Origin: Strix aluco
Taxonomy: Eukaryota; Chordata; Aves; Strigiformes; Strigidae
Assembly: GCF_031877795.1 (NCBI RefSeq)
Contig: NC_133954.1
Span: 8,912,803 to 8,976,802 of the forward strand
Length of the DNA stretch: 64,000 nucleotides
Direction: 5' to 3'
Shown here: in pieces, positions 42,664 to 64,000 of the stretch
How positions within the stretch are numbered: position 1 is the stretch's first letter
Layout of the letters: every line of letters starts with the position of its first letter
The notes under the pieces: generated by a model
Told to the model about the DNA's origin: nothing
The model's input: only the letters and a program-made list of their open reading frames with translations
Databases searched by the model: none
Translations under genes and position numbers: made by a program

Positions 42664-42940
42664 AGAAAAAAGGGGGGGACAAACCCAGGAACTGAACCCC
42701 GTTGTTGCACGGAGCCGCTTGCGGCCTGGCAGGGTGCTGGCACCCACTGTCACCCCAGAAAAAAAAGGGGGGGACAAACCCAGGAACTGAACCCCGTTGT
42801 TGCTGGAGCTGCTTGTGACCTGGCAGGGTGCTGGCACCCACCGTCACCCCAGAAAAAAAGGGGGGGGACAAACCCGGGAACCGAAGCCTGTTGTTGCACG
42901 GAGCCGCTTGTGACCTGGCAGCCACCGCCACCCCGAGCCT
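42664..42940. repeat. Three-copy tandem repeat, unit about 93 bp
   Basis: Copies begin at about 42664, 42757 and 42851. Each starts AGAAAAAA(A)GGGGGGGACAAACCC, followed by GTTGTTGC..GGAGC.GCTTG.G.CCTGGCAG. The third copy lacks the GGTGCTGGCACC end. Confidence 0.9.
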
Positions 42941-43095
42941 CGGGGGGACCCCAGGGGCTGACAGGGACCCAGGGCACCCCGGGCTGCACCCCAAGGCTGG
43001 AGTCCCCCCCCCCCCGGCGCCGGAGCCAGACTGCTCCGAGGGGGCCGTTTACTCTGGGGCTGTTGCCCCCAGCGAGGGGAAGGTGGCAATTATGT

Positions 43096-43188
43096 TAATC
43101 CCTTAACCCCTGATTGCCGCCTCCTTCCCCATTAGGTGGGCAAACAGTTTTAGCAGCGGGGGCCAAGATAGCCCGTGGGCTACATAAA
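43096..43188 (+). promoter_or_regulatory. Dickkopf-like gene promoter (TATA-like box)
   Basis: A TACATAAA box lies at 43181-43188, 47 bases before the start codon. That predicts transcription start near 43210 and a very short leader. Upstream are an AGATAG GATA-type site (43166-43171) and a TAATCC homeodomain-type site (43096-43101) within GTTAATCCCTTAAC. Motif matches only. Confidence 0.45.
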
Positions 43189-43234
43189 CCCAGCGGCCGC
43201 GGGCCCGAGCACCCCAGTGCCACCCGCCAGCAGC

Positions 43235-45306
43235 ATGGTGACGTCCCCAGCCATCCTCTGCCTCGTCGCCTCCCTCCTGCCCGTGGCCCCCGCGCACCTC
43301 TGGGCCTGGATGTACTCCCTGCCCCAGCACCCGCCCCACGAAGCCGCCAGCCCGGGGGACAACCTGGAGGAGGTGAGTGGGGGTGGGTGACCCCCCCCGG
43401 AACACACCACACCCCCCCCCCCCTCGGGCGTGGGGTTCCTGGGGGAGAGGAGCGGGGGGTGCCGCTGCAGGAGGGTGGGTGCAGGATTTGCAGCAGGGTG
43501 GGAGTGGGAGAGGATGGGCGCAGGGGTGGGCGCAGGGGTGATTTGTAGCAGGGTGGGGGCTGAGTTTACAGCTGGGGTGGGAGTAGAATTTGTAGCTGGG
43601 GTTGCAGCCAGGGTGGGAGCAGGGGTGGGCACAGAATTTGCAGCAGGGTGGGAGCTGAATTTGCAGCCGGGGGGGGGGGGAGCAGAGGTGGGCACAGAAT
43701 TTGCAGCAGGGTGGGAGTGGGAGCAGGGTGGGCGCAGGGTCGGGTGTGGGATTTGCAGTAGGGTGGGAGCTGAATTTACAGCCGGGGGGGCGGGGAGCAG
43801 GGTGAGAGGAGCGGATGCAGAATTTGCAGCCAGGGTGGGGGGAGCAGGGTCTGCAGCTGGGGGGGGGGGGGGGAGTGGGAGCAGGGGGGAGCTGAGTTTC
43901 CAGCGGGGTGGGAGCAGGAGCGGGCACAGGATTCGCAGCAGGGTGGGAGCTGAGTTCACAGCCGGGGGGTGCAGGAGTTGCAGCAAGGGGGGGTGTAAGG
44001 TGGGAGCGGGGGGGGGCAGCGCAATGCGGGGGGCGGGGGGCGGCGGGGCCGGGAGGGGGCGCGGGCGCGGCGGGCGGCGCCGGGCGCTCCAGTGGCGCAA
44101 TCGGTCAGCGCGCGGTACTTATAGGGCAGTACGCGGAGCAATGCCGAGGTTGTGAGTTCGAGCCTCACCTGGAGCAGGACTTTTACGGGCTCCGGCAACG
44201 CCGCCGCCACCCCTCGCTCTTCCCCTTCCCCCCCCAAAACGCACCCCCCAATCCCCCGCTGGGTTTTCTTTTCCCGAGAAAAAAACCCGGAACGCTGCGG
44301 GGTGCTGTTTCCCGCGGGGATGGGTCGCCCCAGCGCTGCTGAGCTGCCCCCGGCCTTTGCCCCCCACTCCCTAAACCGCCCCCCCCCCGCTCCGCTTCCT
44401 AACGTCCAAACACGCTTTTTGCCCCCTGCTGCTGTTTCTGGCCTGTCCCCGGGGTCAGGGCTGGGGGTCAGGGATGGGGCCCGGTGCCCTGACGTGCTGT
44501 GTGTGTGTCCCCCCCCCCCGCAGGTGACCCCGTGCAGCCCGGCCACCCCCTGTGCCCACGGACACTTCTGCGACGAGCACTTCGGGCTGTGCCTGCCCAC
44601 GCGCCCCGCGGGACAGTACTGCCGCCGGGACACCCACTGCGCCCACGGGCTCCTCTGCATGTTCGGGAAGTGCCAACAGCCGGTGCCCGACGGGCAGGAG
44701 GGTGAGATGGGGTCGGGGATGGGGGGGGGACACAAGGGACAGCCCTGCCAGCCTCACCCCGGTGACCTGAGTCACGCTGATGGGGCGGGCGCCAACCTCC
44801 GGCGTCAGCCTCGACGGTGCGAAGCCAACGGGTGCTGGGGGCGGCCCAGCCCCGTTTCTCCCAGCCCCTGCGGCTCCATCTCTGTCCCCCAGCCTGGCGA
44901 TGGTGTATGTGGGGGGGTCCCCTAACCCCGTTTTCCGCCCCACCAGGAGCCCGGTGCCAGCGGGACGAGGACTGCGGCGCGGGCGGCTGCTGCGCGCGGC
45001 GGCACGGTGAGCGGGTGTGCCAGCGGCGGCTGGAGCTGGCCCAGAGCTGCCACGTGCCCCCCGGGGGTCTGGCCTTCAGCATCAACCAGGTCTGCCCGTG
45101 CCAGGCCGGGCTGGTCTGCCGGGCCACCGCACCTGGGCGAGAGTGAGTACAGGGGGCTGCTGGGGATCCCCCCGAGCCGGGGAGGGGGACTGGCGGACAC
45201 CTGGGTCCTGGGGACCGCGGCGGCACTGACATCCCCGTGTCCCCTCCGCAGGAAGGCGTTCGAGTACGGCCCAGAGAAGAGCGAGTGGAGGTGCCGGCAG
45301 CCCTGA
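43235..45306 (+). CDS. Dickkopf-like secreted protein (DKK family, closest in style to DKK3)
   Basis: Four exons, 43235-43372, 44524-44701, 44947-45142 and 45252-45306, join with phases 0, 1 and 2 to 188 residues ending in TGA. Residues 1-20 form a signal peptide (MVTSPAILCLVASLLPVAPA). Exon 2 encodes a first cysteine-rich domain (CSPATPCAHGHFC..CRRDTHC..LLCMFGKC) with eight cysteines where the family normally has ten. Exons 3-4 encode a second, colipase-fold-like domain with all ten cysteines (CQRDEDCGAGGCCARR..C..C..CPCQAGLVC..C), the region that binds LRP5/6 and Kremen in DKK1/2. The two-domain order and four-exon structure point to Dickkopf rather than prokineticin or colipase, which have one domain. 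The linker between domains is short, about 10 residues, as in DKK3. It sits between PLXDC1 and CACNB1, where human has ARL5C. Function (Wnt modulation, extracellular) is inferred from the family. Which DKK paralogue it descends from is unresolved. Confidence 0.88.
43430..43995. repeat. Degenerate minisatellite in intron 1 of the Dickkopf-like gene
   Basis: Many diverged copies of a unit near GCAGGGTGGGAGC(T/A)GA(A/G)TTTGCAGC, about 27 bases, mixed with GGGTGGGCACAGAATTTGCAGC variants. Period and copy number drift. Confidence 0.85.
44086..44176 (+). tRNA. tRNA-Ile (UAU) with a 17-base intron
   Basis: The acceptor stem GCTCCAG pairs with CTGGAGC, with discriminator A at 44176. The D arm is TGGCGCAATCGGTCAGCGC (A box) and the T arm is GGTTGTGAGTTCGAGCCTCACC (B box). 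The anticodon stem CGGTA/TGCCG holds anticodon TAT at 44120-44122. A 17-base intron (44124-44140) follows position 37, as expected because tRNA-Ile(UAU) genes in vertebrates are intron-containing. TTTT at 44181-44184 terminates Pol III. The gene lies inside intron 1 of the Dickkopf-like gene on the same strand. Confidence 0.97.
44181..44184 (+). terminator. Pol III T-tract of tRNA-Ile
   Basis: TTTT four bases after the tRNA 3' end. Confidence 0.8.
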
Positions 45307-45616
45307 GCCGGCAGCGCTGTATTTATTCCCTGTAAATAACGTGTCCGGAGCCGGCCGAGCGCCGCTAAACCCCGGTGGCTGCCGCTGGCGACCATCACCC
45401 TGGCAGCGGGGCGGCAGGAGCCCCACTAACTCCTGCTTTGGGTCTTCGCCCCTTCCCAGGAGCTGGGCAGGTCCCAGCTCCAGCCCTGGCAGTGCCCCCA
45501 CCCCGGGCACCCGCTGAAGGGCCACCCCACGGAGAGATATGGGGGGGGGGGTCACTGCAGAGCTGAGTTGTGCCCGGTCTCAGCGCTGGCCCCTCCCTGG
45601 TGGCTGCGGATCCCGT

Positions 45617-45638
45617 GTGTGTGTGTGTGTGTGTGTCC
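45617..45638. repeat. (GT)n microsatellite
   Basis: About eleven GT dinucleotides, in the 3'UTR of the Dickkopf-like gene and possibly downstream of CACNB1's 3' end. Confidence 0.9.
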
Positions 45639-45693
45639 CCAGCCCGGCGCAGCCCCCACCAAGCACAGCTGCGGGGCAGGTCTCACCGAAATG

Positions 45694-45699
45694 TTTATT
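45694..45699 (-). other. Candidate CACNB1 polyadenylation signal
   Basis: AATAAA on the minus strand in the context TTTGTAATAAACATTTC, about 1.6 kb after the CACNB1 stop and preceded by the A/T-rich stretch typical of a vertebrate 3' end. Confidence 0.55.
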
Positions 45700-45745
45700 A
45701 CAAAGAACCAAGCGAGCGGGGCGAGTCCCCCCACACACCAACGAG

Positions 45746-45788
45746 AATAAATAAATAAAATACACTTTGTTGGGTCTTTTTAAATAAA
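45746..45788 (+). other. Candidate polyadenylation signals of the Dickkopf-like gene
   Basis: Three overlapping AATAAA hexamers (45746-45759) and another at 45783-45788 on the plus strand are the first canonical signals after the Dickkopf-like stop codon at 45306. They lie beyond the CACNB1 signal, so the two transcripts would overlap at their 3' ends. Confidence 0.5.
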
Positions 45789-45789
45789 G

Positions 45790-47290
45790 TTTGTGGAGTG
45801 ACATAAATACGGGACGTCCCTCTGCCCGTGAGGGGGGAACCCACTGCCCGGACCCTGGCCGCTGCGGGGGCAGGCGAGTCTCAAAGCACTTGGCAGGCAG
45901 TGACACCGAGTGCCGTGTCCCCCCCCTGCCCCCCCCCCCAAAAAAGGGGATACTGAGGCACGCGATGGGCAGAGGTGGCTTGGCAGCGGCTGGGTGCCCC
46001 CTGAGCCCCCCCCCCCGGCCTGGGCTGGCAAGGCTTGGTGGTCTGGGTAAGGCAGCGACCCCGGGGATCCCCAGCATCTCCCCCCCCCGGGGAGGGGAGG
46101 GGGGCAAGGCGCTGCCCCATAAGCGGGGCAAGCGCAGCCCCACAGCAAGGGCTGGATGTGGGGTGTCCCCGCTCCACCCTGGTGTGGTCACCCCCGTGGA
46201 GATGGAGGTGGGGGGGGGGCCGAGGGACACCCCGGGGCGGGCGCAGGAGAAGGCAGTGCCCCGGGGTGCTGGGGGGGGGGGGGGGGGCGAAGGCAGCCCT
46301 GTGGGGCTGGGGGGGACAGACACACACACACGGACAGACAGGCTCACGGACGGACGGACGGACAGACACAGCTGGATGGGGTGAGAGCGGTCAGGCACGG
46401 TGGGGCGGGGGGATTGGCACAGGGGGGGTTTGGGGGGGCGGAGGGGCAGGGGTCTGGCACTGCCCGGCGCACCCCGGTGGTCCCAAGGAAAGGGGGGGGG
46501 CAGCGTGGAGCCCCCCCAGGGCAGAGGGACCCTCCGGGTGCTGCCGCAGCAGGCCAGGGCTGGGCAGCTGTTAGCACGTGTTAGACCCCCCCAAACTGGC
46601 TCAGATTTGCCCCCCCCCCCCATTCAGGCAGAGCCCCTCCAAGGCAAACACATGCAAACTGCCCCTGCCCCCCAGGGTGCAGGCAGCACCCCAGGGGGGC
46701 ACAACCTGGGGCAGCGGGGACCCCTCCACTGCTGGAGCACCCCAAAGTCCTGCACACACCGCACACGCATGCACAACCCCCCCCACCTTGCTGCTGGGGG
46801 GGCTGTGGGTCACAGCCCTGCACGGGTGCAGAGCCAGGCTGCAGACACTGCCTGGGAGGGGGATGTGGGGGGGGGCAGCTGGCAGGGACCCCCCCCCCAC
46901 TGCCACGGCCAGCTCAGGGGTCCCCCCACAGCCGGGTGGCAAACAGCACCATGGAGAAGCGGGGGCACCCGGGGAGGGGGGGGACATGGGGACATGCCGG
47001 TCACCCGGGGTCCCCTTTGGTCACTTGCTCTCCCTGGGGGTGCGGGGGGGGGGGGAAGGCCCGAGGCACCGTGAGATGCTGGGGGGCTGTGGTGGGAGGG
47101 CGAGGGGAGACACCCCCCACACACCAAGGAGTGGGGCAGGGGGAGCCCCCAGGACAAAGCAGGGGCTCCCCATGGCACAGCTGGCCGGGCTTTGGGGGGG
47201 GCACAAAGGCAACCAGGGGGGTTCTCCCCCACCCCAAAACCAACGCTGGGAGCTGGGGGGGGGTTCCATCCCTGCCTGCACCCCCTCACC
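45790..47290 (-). other. CACNB1 3'UTR (inferred)
   Basis: GC-rich DNA between the CACNB1 stop and its likely polyA signal, with long C and G homopolymers and a CACACA/GGACGGACGGAC simple repeat at 46318-46375. Long open frames on both strands match no known family and reflect base composition. Confidence 0.5.
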
Positions 47291-58773
<11,483 letters not shown>

Positions 58774-59090
58774 GGAGCTCGCCGGGGTCGGCGGGTTTTG
58801 GGGTGCGGGGGGGACACACACACACAGACACACACACACACAGAGAGAGGGACAAGACGATGACGATGACGATGGAGCCCAGGCCTGGCCCCCGCGGTGA
58901 CGGCGGCCCCGGCGTGCAGCGAGCGAGAGGAGGAGGAGGATGGAGGAGGAGGAGAAGGAGGAAGGAGGAGTAGGGACGGCGGCAGGGGGGGACAAGGGAT
59001 GGCGGGCGGCCGCCTCCGCCTCGGCCGCTCCCACCGCGTTCCCGGCAGGGATGGGGGGATGCGGCCCCCCCGCCTCCCTTCCCAGGTAGG
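58774..59090 (-). promoter_or_regulatory. CACNB1 5'UTR / proximal promoter
   Basis: GC-rich sequence upstream of the exon 1 start, with a (CA)n/(GA)n simple repeat at 58813-58852 and a GAGGAG purine tract at 58921-58972 (CTCCTC on the transcribed strand). No TATA box is seen. Confidence 0.45.
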
Positions 59091-62000
59091 GTACCCCCAA
59101 AGCGGCTCCTACCCCTGGGGGTGAGGAGGATCCCCCCTCCCCAAAATTGGGGGGGGGGCAGTGGTGCCCACCGTGGCTCACACGCCCAGGCTTTAGCCCG
59201 GAGCAGGCTTGCTTGCTGGGGGGGGGGGAACCCCAAAAAGAGATGGGGGGGACACACAGGGTCCCCAGGCTGTTGTGTGGCTCATTTTGGGGGGGTCGCA
59301 CAGGGACGTGTGCCCCCATCCCCAAACATCAGTGCCCAGAGCGGGATGTGCCACAGTCTGGGGAACCTGGGGCTCCCTCAGGATCAGGCTGCCCCTAAAC
59401 CTCCAGCTTCTGCCCCCCCAGACCCCCCCCAAACTGGGATCCCTGCAGCCTCAGAGTGACCCACACCCCACACCCCCCCCGAGCCCCTCTGCCCCCCAGA
59501 GACACCCACACCCGGACCCAGAGCCATCTGCACCCCCCTGCGTGAAGCACCCAGGGAAAAGGCACCCTGGGGACCCCGCGGCAATGTTGGGGACACACAC
59601 ACACACCCCTCCCCGGGGCCGATGGGCCCCACGCACGGTGGGGAAGGGGCTTCACTTGGCACCCACTGTCCCCCCTATAGTGCATAGGGGAACCAGGAGT
59701 CTGGGGGGGCCCCTGTCCCCAGCACCATCCCTGCCTCCTCCTGCCAGCAGCTCCGAGGGACAGACCACGCGTGCCAGTGGGTGGGCGAGGGCTGGCGTGT
59801 GCCGGGCAGGACGCAGCTTGCCTCTGCCCCCTCCCCGGGGACCCTGCCGGCGCCGGGGCCGACCACCTCCTCCCTGGGCAGGACCAGGCTGAGACCTCCC
59901 GCACTCATCTCATGGCAACTGCACCGCAGGAGCTGCCGCCGCCGGCTGTTGGAAAGTTAAAAATTCCTTGGGCCCCCCCTTCCCCTGCTCCGTGCCCCGC
60001 GCCAGCGGGTCTTTTCCTGCTCCAGGCCCAGCTCCCGCAGCTGCGGGACAATGCGCCCGGGAAGCGGGACAGCTGCCACCAGAGTTTCCATTCGCAGCCC
60101 CCGTCCATCACCGGCACCGCGAGGTGCCTATGACGACATCGGCGCACACGTCGTGGCAGCCGGGCAGGTGGGGAAGGGGGGCTCGGGAGGAGGGGGGGGG
60201 TCACACTGAGCCCAGGACACAACCCCGGAGCCCCAACCATGCCCTGACTCTGCGCCTCGTGCCTGGCCAAGCGCCGGGTGTTGGGATTTCATTGACCCCC
60301 AACACCAAATCCTGCCCGTCTCTGGCTTTGCCCTCCTCGCCCCGGCCTGGGCCATGAGGCTGATGCAGCTGAAGCCCCCCCACCCCGCCCCGGGGGGGTG
60401 TCTGTGGTGGGGAGCAGAGGGTGGTGACGAGGGTGTTTTGGGGAGGCAGAGCCGGGTGCCAGGGCAGAGGCAGCGGGGGCCTGGAGGCGGAGGGCGAACG
60501 CACCATTCCCAGGCAGCTGCGTGGGAGCGTAACGCAATTACAGCATCTCTCCCTTCCAGCTGCCAGAGCTCCTCCGCTCCCCGGGCCTCCCCCGGCGCTG
60601 CCAGGGGCACGGCCCCTCCTGGGGGGCTCGCTTGGGGGGACCCAGGCTGAAACCTCTCCTCAAATTGGGGGGCAAATCAATCTCTTTGTTCCTGCTCCCC
60701 CTGGAATCTCAGCACCCAGCGGGACACCTCCCCAGGGCTCGGGACACGCGCACCCCCGCGTCTCCCACGCACCCTCCACGCTTTAATTTCCATCGGCAAA
60801 ACCCCAAGAGCCACTCCCGGGCCGATAATTAAAACCCAGCCACTCTCCTGCCTCAGGAACCTCCAGATTTTGCTGTTTGTTTTATGAAAATGATGAGTCA
60901 GTTTTTAAACAGCAAAAGCCTGTGTTTATCCGTGTTTTTCTCTCAAAATGAACCAAAAATCTGTTGCCATCGGCTCCTCTTCTCACGCCATATGTTGACT
61001 GCGCTACGGCCGCCAGATTCAAAAGGAACCGTTAGCATCTTGTCTCGGGTGTTTAACGAGGCTCCTTTGGAGGCTTTCACTCTCCAGCCACTCGCCACCT
61101 TCAGCGGTTGAAAGGAAGGTGCAAAATGATGAAATTTGGGTGCTACTTCACATTTGGGTGGTTAAAAAGCAACATTTTCACTGGACAAGTTCACTTTAAA
61201 GTAGAAATTCAAGTCATGGAGAAACCCCTGTGTTTTTAGGCCAGTTACAATCTATACGTTAGCGTTTTATAAGCATTCCCTTCTTCCAGGAACTCTTCAA
61301 CAATCTGTTCCTGGAGAGACTCCAGCGTTTTTCTGGGTCGTTTCTCTGACACCGGGACACCAGTTGCCACCAGGCCCATTTCAAGCCTCACTACGGCATT
61401 TTCTGGGAAGCGCTTCTGGCTGGGAGAGCCATGAAACATCATTCCGCCTGTCCCTGCCTCAGTTTTCCAGCTGCAAAATGGGCCACTAACAGGCCCAGAC
61501 CTCACTTACTGTTTTTGATCACAAAATATTGGGAAGGTGAAACGCTCTCTGCCAACGCCAGCCCTCGCTGTAGCGCTGTTACACCCCTCCCAAGGGGTTA
61601 TTTCACAGGAAAATACGAATCCCCCCCTTTCTCAGCAGCACCGTAACCCAATCGCTGCAAGAGGTGGAACTTGATCCACAGCGGAAACAAAGCAGGATCC
61701 GAGCTCCCAGCTCGCCACTCTCCTGCACCAACGCCCGGACGCTCACACCACCCTCCTTTGGGGCCATTTCTTGGGAAACCAGGACTGACCGCACACCAAC
61801 GCTAGAGAACGCGACATCCCATTTCTTGTGACGAAAAGCAACGTGACAAAGCTGACGCTCAACTCCTCCTAACCTACACCTGCCCGGGCAGGCGGGGAGG
61901 GTGAGGAGGGACAACCCGGGCCCAGGTTTCCCCTCAGACCCAACAAGGAGCCTGAGCCCGGGCTGGGGGCCACCCCCCCGCGGGGTGAGGGGAGGCCTAC

Positions 62001-62450
62001 AGGGAGGGCAGGCCCACCGGCGGGGAGGGGGCAGCCCCCCGGCTCCCTGCAGCCCCCCGCAGCCCCCCAGCCTGCCTGCGCGGCCCCCGGGCACGCTCCT
62101 GCCCCCCCAGCTGCGGCCCAGTACTGCCCAGTGCTCCCCACAGCCCTCCCAGTTCACCCACGTGCTGCCCACAGGCGCCTCCGCGCATGCGCCGAGCCCG
62201 CCCGGCCCCGCCCCGCGCGCAGGCGCGGGCTGTACCACCCTGCAGCGAGGGGGGGGGGGCGAGGAAAAAACCGCGACTTTTTCTCCACGTCCCGCGGGGG
62301 TCTCGGCTCCCCGGGTGTCCTCTCCACCCGTAACCCCACCGTCGCGCTTCTCTCGCCGCGCTTCGGGCCGCTCCGAGGCCGCGGGGACGGAGCGGGGCAG
62401 GCGGGGGGTGGTACGTGCCGCTCCCCGCGGCACTGGCTGTGGGCGCGGCC
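59091..62450. other. Spacer between CACNB1 and RPL19 (head-to-head promoters)
   Basis: No gene is recognised. The sequence moves from GC-rich through a more AT-rich island (60780-61900) to the RPL19 CpG island. A MIR-like core (TGCCTCAGTTTTCCAGCTGCAAAATGGGCC) lies at 61447-61480. Confidence 0.5.
61447..61482 (+). mobile_element. MIR-like core fragment
   Basis: CTGCCTCAGTTTTCCAGCTGCAAAATGGG matches the conserved MIR block CTCAGTTTCCTCATCTGTAAAATGGG. Confidence 0.5.
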
Positions 62451-62460
62451 AGGCCCGCCG

Positions 62461-62496
62461 CCTCTTCCTCTCAGCCCGGCCGCCGCCGCCGCCGCC
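62461..62496 (+). promoter_or_regulatory. RPL19 5'TOP leader
   Basis: A pyrimidine tract CCTCTTCCTCTC (62461-62472) followed by a (GCC)n leader and ATG at 62497 is the terminal-oligopyrimidine arrangement of ribosomal-protein mRNAs, which places translation under mTOR/LARP1 control. The region is a TATA-less CpG island. Confidence 0.7.
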
Positions 62497-63957
<1,461 letters not shown>

Positions 63958-64000
63958 TAAGCCTGCCAGTGCCACGTCAGCTCTGGGTCGCGTGTCCGCA

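Larger units (their letters stand above)
41350..43080. other. GC-rich spacer upstream of the Dickkopf-like gene
   Basis: No coding gene is recognised. It holds a MIR-type SINE core (41990-42065) and a three-copy 93-base tandem repeat (42664-42940). Long open frames here follow from GC-richness and repeats. Confidence 0.5.

Noticed and set aside
43180-44100. 306-codon minus-strand frame with NSAPTLL repeats
   Set aside because: Antisense to the Dickkopf-like exon 1 and the intron-1 minisatellite. The repetition follows the DNA repeat.
45580-46623. 347-codon minus-strand frame after CACNB1
   Set aside because: It lies in the inferred CACNB1 3'UTR, is low-complexity, proline-rich and without domains, and overlaps polyA signals.
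38743-47290. Search for ARL5C, expected between PLXDC1 and CACNB1 from human synteny
   Set aside because: No small-GTPase motifs (GLDNEGKTT-, NKQD-like) were seen in any frame. It seems absent here.

Overview
This window is vertebrate nuclear DNA, almost certainly from a bird. All coding genes have GT-AG introns. There is a long antisense CR1 LINE 3' end (about 7308-8150) with smaller CR1 tails, and several MIR-like ancient amniote SINE fragments. The right half is extremely GC-rich, full of C/G homopolymers and minisatellites, as on an avian GC-rich microchromosome. The gene order FBXO47(-), PLXDC1(-), [tRNA-Cys, Dickkopf-like gene], CACNB1(-), RPL19(+) matches human 17q12, except that a Dickkopf-like gene occupies the place where mammals have ARL5C. 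I found no ARL5C-like sequence.

Layout. 1-3252: 5' coding end of FBXO47 (minus; later exons lie beyond the left edge). 3253-18590: AT-rich DNA without recognised coding genes, holding a CpG island with E2F-type sites (about 6880-7190, a candidate FBXO47 or lncRNA promoter), the large CR1 and ancient SINEs. 18590-38742: PLXDC1 (minus, 14 coding exons, 483 aa reconstructed). 38743-43180: G-rich promoter-side DNA, a candidate solo LTR, tRNA-Cys(GCA) and several minisatellites. 43235-45306: a four-exon secreted Dickkopf-like gene (plus, 188 aa) with an intron-containing tRNA-Ile(UAU) inside its first intron. 45694-58773: CACNB1 (minus, 633 or 591 aa depending on exon 7A/7B choice), with a candidate internal promoter and first exon, and a possible repeat-encoded alternative C-terminus. 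58774-62460: spacer. 62461-end: RPL19 (plus, first four of six exons).

The genes are unrelated in function: a meiotic F-box protein, a single-pass endothelial/neural receptor, a secreted Wnt-modulator-like protein, a calcium-channel subunit and a ribosomal protein. Local interactions are positional. The Dickkopf-like gene and CACNB1 are convergent with apparently overlapping 3' ends, the tRNA-Ile is nested in a host gene, and CACNB1 introns carry at least five independent tandem arrays, several hard against splice sites. Exon boundaries were placed by hand from splice signals, phase and remembered vertebrate protein families. No alignment was run.
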